Below, in pieces: positions 60,376 to 64,000 of a stretch of DNA of 64,000 bases. Each line of letters starts with the position of its first letter. Position 1 is the first letter of the stretch. Under the pieces are notes generated by a model. The model saw only the letters and a list, made by a program, of their open reading frames with translations, was not told where the DNA came from and did not search any database. Source of the stretch: Fimbriimonadaceae bacterium (lineage in GTDB: Bacteria > Armatimonadota > UBA10988); the NCBI GenBank assembly GCA_020850355.1, contig JADZEX010000062.1, positions 51,692-115,691 of the forward strand, read 5' to 3'. The position numbers were made by a program, and so were the translations under genes.

Positions 60376-63108
60376 CGGCGCCAGGCGGTAGCGCAGCACC
60401 GCGCTCTGGCCGGCCGCCAGGTCGGTCGGCAACTCCACCTCGGCACGGCCGATCTGGAGCAGCCGCCAGCCGCCGGCGCGCAGTCCCTCGGGCACCAGCC
60501 GCAGGCGCTGCGGCTGTTCGAAAGTGACTTTGATCCCGGCCCCGCTCGAATCCGTCAGCCTTAGCTCGCTGGCGGTGACGGCGCCGCTGGTCTGGTCACC
60601 GGCGCTCAGCGTGGCTCCGCGGGCCTTCCAGCCGCCGCGGGCATAGGGCAGGTTCTCAACCAGCCGCTCGCCGCGCCAGGCCGCCGTGGCAGTCAGCCGC
60701 GAGGTCACTTCCAGCCCCTGCTCGCCGAAGCCGTAGGTCCGCTCGTAAGTCAGCGGCTGGCCCTCAACCTGGCCGCGAAGCGTCAAGCTGCCGGCCGCCG
60801 CGTCGAGGGTCTGGGAGTGGGCGAAGTAATCCTCCCACCAACGCTTGCCAGCAACCGTGGCGATCAGCCCGTGGTGCGTGGTCGGGCTCCAGTTGGCCGC
60901 CAGCAGGCTGTGGCCATAGGCCGGCGTCCAGAAGCCGCTCAAGCCGCCCCCGCCAAACGGCGTGATGCTGCGCATGTCCGGCAACACGCCGCCGGTGCTC
61001 TCCAAGTCGCCTGCGAACGGGGTGCGCAGGGACTCCTTCCGCGGCAGATACGCCGCGCCAGCGGCGGGCTTGCCCGTGTAGATCACGGCGTAGTAGCCCG
61101 GCCGTTTGACGGCCACCAACTCGTCGCCAAACTGCCGCACAAAGGAGTTCGTCTCGCGCGCCGGCCAGACGCCGCTGCGGTCGGCGGCGGCGTACCACAA
61201 CCAGCGCGGCGTCGTCAGGGCGGCATAGAGCGGCGGCCGCGGCGCCGCCAGAAACTTCTCAACCTCGGCCCGCGCGCTGGCCGGGTCGACCGCCGTGGCC
61301 CACAGGCCAACCTCCGGCAGCAAGTCGTCCAGGATGCCGCGAGCGCCGTTCCATTGCTCGGTGCAGAACCCGTCGCCGACGCGGTGGTTGAAGTTGAACC
61401 CGCCGAGCAGCCGGCCATCGGGCTCGGGGGCGACGGTGTGGTTGAAGAAGGTGTAGCTGCGCCGCAGGCTGTCCAAGATGGCGGCGTCTCCCGACAGCCG
61501 GTAGTAGACCGCCTCGTGCCAGTGCGTCATGCCGATGTAGCTGCCGCACGGTCCGGTGGCTTCCATATGGTACCCGGCGGCGCTCTGACCGCGCATCCAG
61601 CGCCGCGCGAAGAGCCGTGCCAGCTCGCGATAGTAGGGGTCGCCCGAGCCGTTGGCGAAGCTCTGGAAGGCCACCAGATGGTGCGACGACTGGTTGCGGG
61701 CAGTGGTCAGGGGATCCACCAGATGACGGTCCACCAGATGGCTGACCGCCTCCGTCCAGAGCGCCCGTACCGCCGGGTCGACGTGCGGCGCGGCCAGCCC
61801 GTAGACCGGCAGGGTCTTCTGGCCCAGCGCGAAGGCCATGTTGCCGGGGTACGGGTCGAAGTCGGCGATCCCGGGGAAGGTCTCGGCCTCGGTCACCAGC
61901 AGCAGATCCCGCAGGGCCGCCGCAGCGGCGCGCTGCAGCAGTTCGCGCCGGCCATGGTATGGGTTGGTCGGGTCGTCGGCCAGCGCCGCCAGCGCCAGTG
62001 GATAGGCATCGGCGCTGTCCCGGGCCGAGGCCCCGGCCCACAGACCGGGCAGGCCATGCAAGCGGTCCCAGCGGCCCTCCCGCTCGGACTTCGCCGCCGG
62101 GGCCTGCCAGCCGTCCAGGCTGCCGCCCCAGTGGCTGGTTGGGTCCACGTTCTGCGAATCGAGCAGCCGCTCGACCAGCGGCAGGAACGCCTCCCGCAAG
62201 ATCAGGCTACGCCCCGGATCCGCCAACCAGGCCGCGCGGCGCGTCGCCAGGGGCGCCTTCAGATCGGCCGCGCGACCCACCAGGTCCGGCGCCAGCAGGC
62301 GGGGCAGCAGCGCCAGGATGCGGCGCTGGAACTCGTGGCAGACGACGGTGCCGTCCGCGGTCTGGATCGTCGATCCGCCAATCCGCTCTGCCGCCGCCGC
62401 AGTGTTGCACAGGATCACCGGTCCGGGCCCGGCGCGGAAGGTGAAGTCGGCCGGCCGCGGCAGCTCGACCTGCCACCGCGCGGGCGCCACGGCCACCGGC
62501 CAGGTCACCGCCGGCGCCCCCTTGGCAGTCTCGCCGACCAGCCGCTCGCCCGCCGTCACACGCACCGGGCCACCGCTCACGGTGAGCTCCTCGGTGTGCG
62601 CTGGCAGGGCCAACCAGGCGGTGCGCAGCGTGCGATCCCAGGGCGTCCAATCACCGTTCTGGAAGGAAACGCCGTACGGCACCAGGCGGTCGGCGGTCAC
62701 CGTCGCCTGGCTGACCCGCGCGCCGGCCAACAGACGGAGTTGCCAGACGCCCGCGATGGGGAGCCGCCACTCGCTGCTTAGCAACAGCTCGCCCACCGCG
62801 GGCGGCTGCTCCGACGGCCGGACCTCAAGCTCGGCAGGCGGCGCGGCGGTCGGCAGATCGGCGGCCGGCACCCACTCCACCCAGCGCCGCCAGACCAGCC
62901 GCTCGGCAGGGTCGTAGAGCCGCACCAACAGACGCTCGGTCTCGCGGGTCTGGGTCTGCTTGACCTGCAACCGCAGCGTCAGGGGCTGCCCATCACCCAC
63001 CACATAGAGCGTGCAGGCGGGCGCCGGAGTGAAGGTGCCCAGAGCGACCTCCGCGCGGCCGGGAGCCGGGATCGCCAGCACCAAGAAGAGGACCGCCGCA
63101 GCGCGCAT
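60367..63108 (-). CDS. Large secreted protein, possibly polysaccharide-degrading
   Basis: 913 residues with a signal peptide (RAAAVLFLVLAIPAPGRA). The N-terminal 330 residues are beta-rich. The middle third is helical with tryptophan- and histidine-rich segments (NQSSHHLVAFQSF, ATGPCGSYIGMTHWHEAVYYRLSGD, GFNFNHRVGDGFCTEQWNG), and the last third is beta-sandwich-like (SLTLRGQVEGQPLTYERTYGFG). This order recalls alginate-lyase or heparinase II/III-type lyases, but no catalytic residue was identified. ATG 63108 follows GGAG. It converges on the phosphatase gene. Confidence 0.55.
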   Translation of the reverse strand: MRAAAVLFLVLAIPAPGRAEVALGTFTPAPACTLYVVGDGQPLTLRLQVKQTQTRETERLLVRLYDPAERLVWRRWVEWVPAADLPTAAPPAELEVRPSEQPPAVGELLLSSEWRLPIAGVWQLRLLAGARVSQATVTADRLVPYGVSFQNGDWTPWDRTLRTAWLALPAHTEELTVSGGPVRVTAGERLVGETAKGAPAVTWPVAVAPARWQVELPRPADFTFRAGPGPVILCNTAAAAERIGGSTIQTADGTVVCHEFQRRILALLPRLLAPDLVGRAADLKAPLATRRAAWLADPGRSLILREAFLPLVERLLDSQNVDPTSHWGGSLDGWQAPAAKSEREGRWDRLHGLPGLWAGASARDSADAYPLALAALADDPTNPYHGRRELLQRAAAAALRDLLLVTEAETFPGIADFDPYPGNMAFALGQKTLPVYGLAAPHVDPAVRALWTEAVSHLVDRHLVDPLTTARNQSSHHLVAFQSFANGSGDPYYRELARLFARRWMRGQSAAGYHMEATGPCGSYIGMTHWHEAVYYRLSGDAAILDSLRRSYTFFNHTVAPEPDGRLLGGFNFNHRVGDGFCTEQWNGARGILDDLLPEVGLWATAVDPASARAEVEKFLAAPRPPLYAALTTPRWLWYAAADRSGVWPARETNSFVRQFGDELVAVKRPGYYAVIYTGKPAAGAAYLPRKESLRTPFAGDLESTGGVLPDMRSITPFGGGGLSGFWTPAYGHSLLAANWSPTTHHGLIATVAGKRWWEDYFAHSQTLDAAAGSLTLRGQVEGQPLTYERTYGFGEQGLEVTSRLTATAAWRGERLVENLPYARGGWKARGATLSAGDQTSGAVTASELRLTDSSGAGIKVTFEQPQRLRLVPEGLRAGGWRLLQIGRAEVELPTDLAAGQSAVLRYRLAPLP

Positions 63109-63176
63109 CAGCAGCTCCGCGGGCCTGCGCCCGGTGCCGCCCGATACGCCCGCCGCGGGCCAGGACCTGCCGCCGC

Positions 63177-63623
63177 TCAGTCCTCGCCGCTCCCACCGCG
63201 CCGCGGCCCACGGCGGCGTTCGCGCCAGCGGCGTTCGGCCGCCGCCTGCATGTTGCGCTGCCGCTGCGCCCGGACCTTTGGCGGCACAAACCCCGGAATC
63301 GGCGGCGGCGGCGGGTTGAGAGCCTCGTTCACCAGCTCCTGCAACCGCCGCACCGCCAGGCAGCGATTGGCCCACTGCGTGCGCTCGTCGCTGGCCTCGA
63401 TCCGCACCTCGCCATCGACCATCCGCGGCGCCAGCGCCTGCCGCAGCAGCGCGCGCTGTTCAGCCGTCAGCACCCGGCTGGCGGTCACCCGCCACGCCAA
63501 CCGCACCCGAGTGCTCCGCTTGTTGACATTCTGCCCCCCCGGCCCGCCGCTGCGCACGGCCTCGAAACGCAGCTCGTCGTCCGGAATCGCCACCCTCACC
63601 CGCCCGCCGCGCCGACGCTCCAT
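63177..63623 (-). CDS. arfB: Peptidyl-tRNA hydrolase ArfB (ribosome rescue)
   Basis: 148 residues. The GGPGGQNVNK motif releases the nascent peptide from stalled ribosomes, and a basic C-terminal tail (KVRAQRQRNMQAAAERRWRERRRG) plugs the empty mRNA channel, as in YaeJ. ATG at 63623, six bases after GGAGG, is preferred over a GTG two codons upstream. It stands alone 68 bases before the large secreted gene on the same strand. Confidence 0.92.
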   Translation of the reverse strand: MERRRGGRVRVAIPDDELRFEAVRSGGPGGQNVNKRSTRVRLAWRVTASRVLTAEQRALLRQALAPRMVDGEVRIEASDERTQWANRCLAVRRLQELVNEALNPPPPPIPGFVPPKVRAQRQRNMQAAAERRWRERRRGPRRGGSGED

Positions 63624-63650
63624 GAGCACCCTCCACCCTCGCGCCCCCCT

Positions 63651-63694
63651 AAAGGGGTCAGGACCCTTTTCTCAACTAGCTGAGAAAAGGGGTC
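63651..63694. repeat. AAAGGGGTCA hairpin, mobile-element type
   Basis: CCTTTTCTCA (63665-63674) and TGAGAAAAGG (63681-63690) pair over ten bases around ACTAGC, with one more pair outside. AAAGGGGTCA occurs twice, at 63651-63660 and 63686-63695. Motifs of this kind accompany transposases in many genomes. It lies 100 bases before a transposase start, inside a 167-base gap with no other gene. Confidence 0.6.
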
Positions 63695-63790
63695 AGACCC
63701 GAATGGCGATTCCTTAAGCCCCGAGCCCCTGGCGCGGAGCGGGATCATCTGAGGCGCGGCCGGAGTCGAACGGGTTGAAAGGACCTGTCC

Positions 63791-64000
63791 ATGACCCCGA
63801 CCGCGCGCCGGCTGTTTCGCCAACGTCAGTCTGTCGTCCTCCGTCAAGGTCTGTTGCCCGCGCTCTGCCGCTGGCTCCCGCGCGAGCCGCTGCTGGCCTT
63901 CGAGGCTCAGCGCGCCGGCCGCCGACGGATCTTCTCGCCACTGGTCACGGTCTGGGCGATGGTCGGGCAGGTGGTCGCGGGGCAGGTCTCCCAGGCGTCG
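63791..64000 (+). CDS. Putative IS4-type transposase, N-terminal fragment at window edge
   Basis: The first 70 codons of a frame open to the right edge. RRIFSPLVTVWAMVGQVV resembles the N-terminal segment of IS4-like DDE transposases (TPLVTLWAF pattern). The catalytic residues would lie beyond the window, so activity cannot be judged. ATG at 63791 follows a weak AGGA site. The AAAGGGGTCA hairpin is upstream and may belong to the same element. Confidence 0.55.
   Translation, partial: MTPTARRLFRQRQSVVLRQGLLPALCRWLPREPLLAFEAQRAGRRRIFSPLVTVWAMVGQVVAGQVSQAS

Noticed and set aside
60817..62781. Plus-strand open frame of 654 codons
   Set aside because: It is antisense to the large secreted protein; Arg- and Gln-rich shadow without a start site or motif.

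Overview
The window is very GC-rich (roughly 70 percent by eye) and densely coded bacterial DNA with no rRNA, no CRISPR array, one tRNA gene and no gene-free stretch longer than about 200 bases. ExbB/ExbD genes imply a cell envelope with an outer membrane. Promoters resemble the sigma-70 type (TTGACG, 17 bp, TATACT) and Shine-Dalgarno sites are mostly strong. Secreted beta-helix and LamG-like proteins, Gfo/Idh/MocA oxidoreductases, a complete MoxR/Bat operon and many cobalamin-type radical SAM proteins suggest an uncultured soil or aquatic lineage such as Armatimonadota, Hydrogenedentota or Planctomycetota. That placement is inference; nothing here fixes the phylum.

Layout. 1-1472 (minus): acyl carrier protein and FabF, back to back with lysA. 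1641-8040 (plus): lysA, a beta-propeller-like secreted protein, a macro-domain/CHAT-protease fusion, an ECF sigma factor, a zinc-finger anti-sigma factor and a nicotinate phosphoribosyltransferase, nearly all overlapping. 8075-10693: hybrid histidine kinase. 10710-12803: ExbB, ExbD, a TonB-position protein and a heme-degrading monooxygenase, a likely iron/heme uptake unit. 12910-15250: a secreted protein of unknown function and an SGNH hydrolase. 15254-23671 (minus): a seven-gene operon of four B12-binding-type radical SAM proteins, one SPASM radical SAM protein and two methyltransferases, product unknown. 23746-30395 (minus): two tandem LamG-like proteins, a secreted protein, a Tat-exported aldo/keto reductase and a two-component cassette (receiver, kinase, receiver, OmpR-type regulator).

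30470-36509 (plus): an enolase-superfamily enzyme, PyrK, Bax-inhibitor-1 protein, Gfo/Idh oxidoreductase, thymidylate kinase, DNA polymerase III delta prime, thioredoxin and a small membrane protein. 36509-48136 (plus): HtrA protease, then two BatD-like proteins around MoxR and DUF58, BatA, BatB, BatC and two dynamin-like GTPases. 48202-54902 (minus): ribosomal protein S20, nucleoside hydrolase, an MFS-HEAT fusion, a c-di-AMP receptor-like protein, a secreted beta-helix protein and tRNA-Arg. 54969-63623 (mixed): DegT aminotransferase, a putative alpha/alpha-barrel enzyme, a Gfo/Idh oxidoreductase, a 9-bp tandem repeat, a metallophosphatase, a dual-specificity phosphatase, a large secreted protein and ArfB. 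63651-64000: a mobile-element-type hairpin and the start of an IS4-like transposase.

The strongest candidate for a new system is the macro-CHAT / ECF sigma / anti-sigma / nicotinate phosphoribosyltransferase operon. It looks like a possible NAD- or ADP-ribose-responsive protease that controls transcription. The radical SAM operon is the second candidate.
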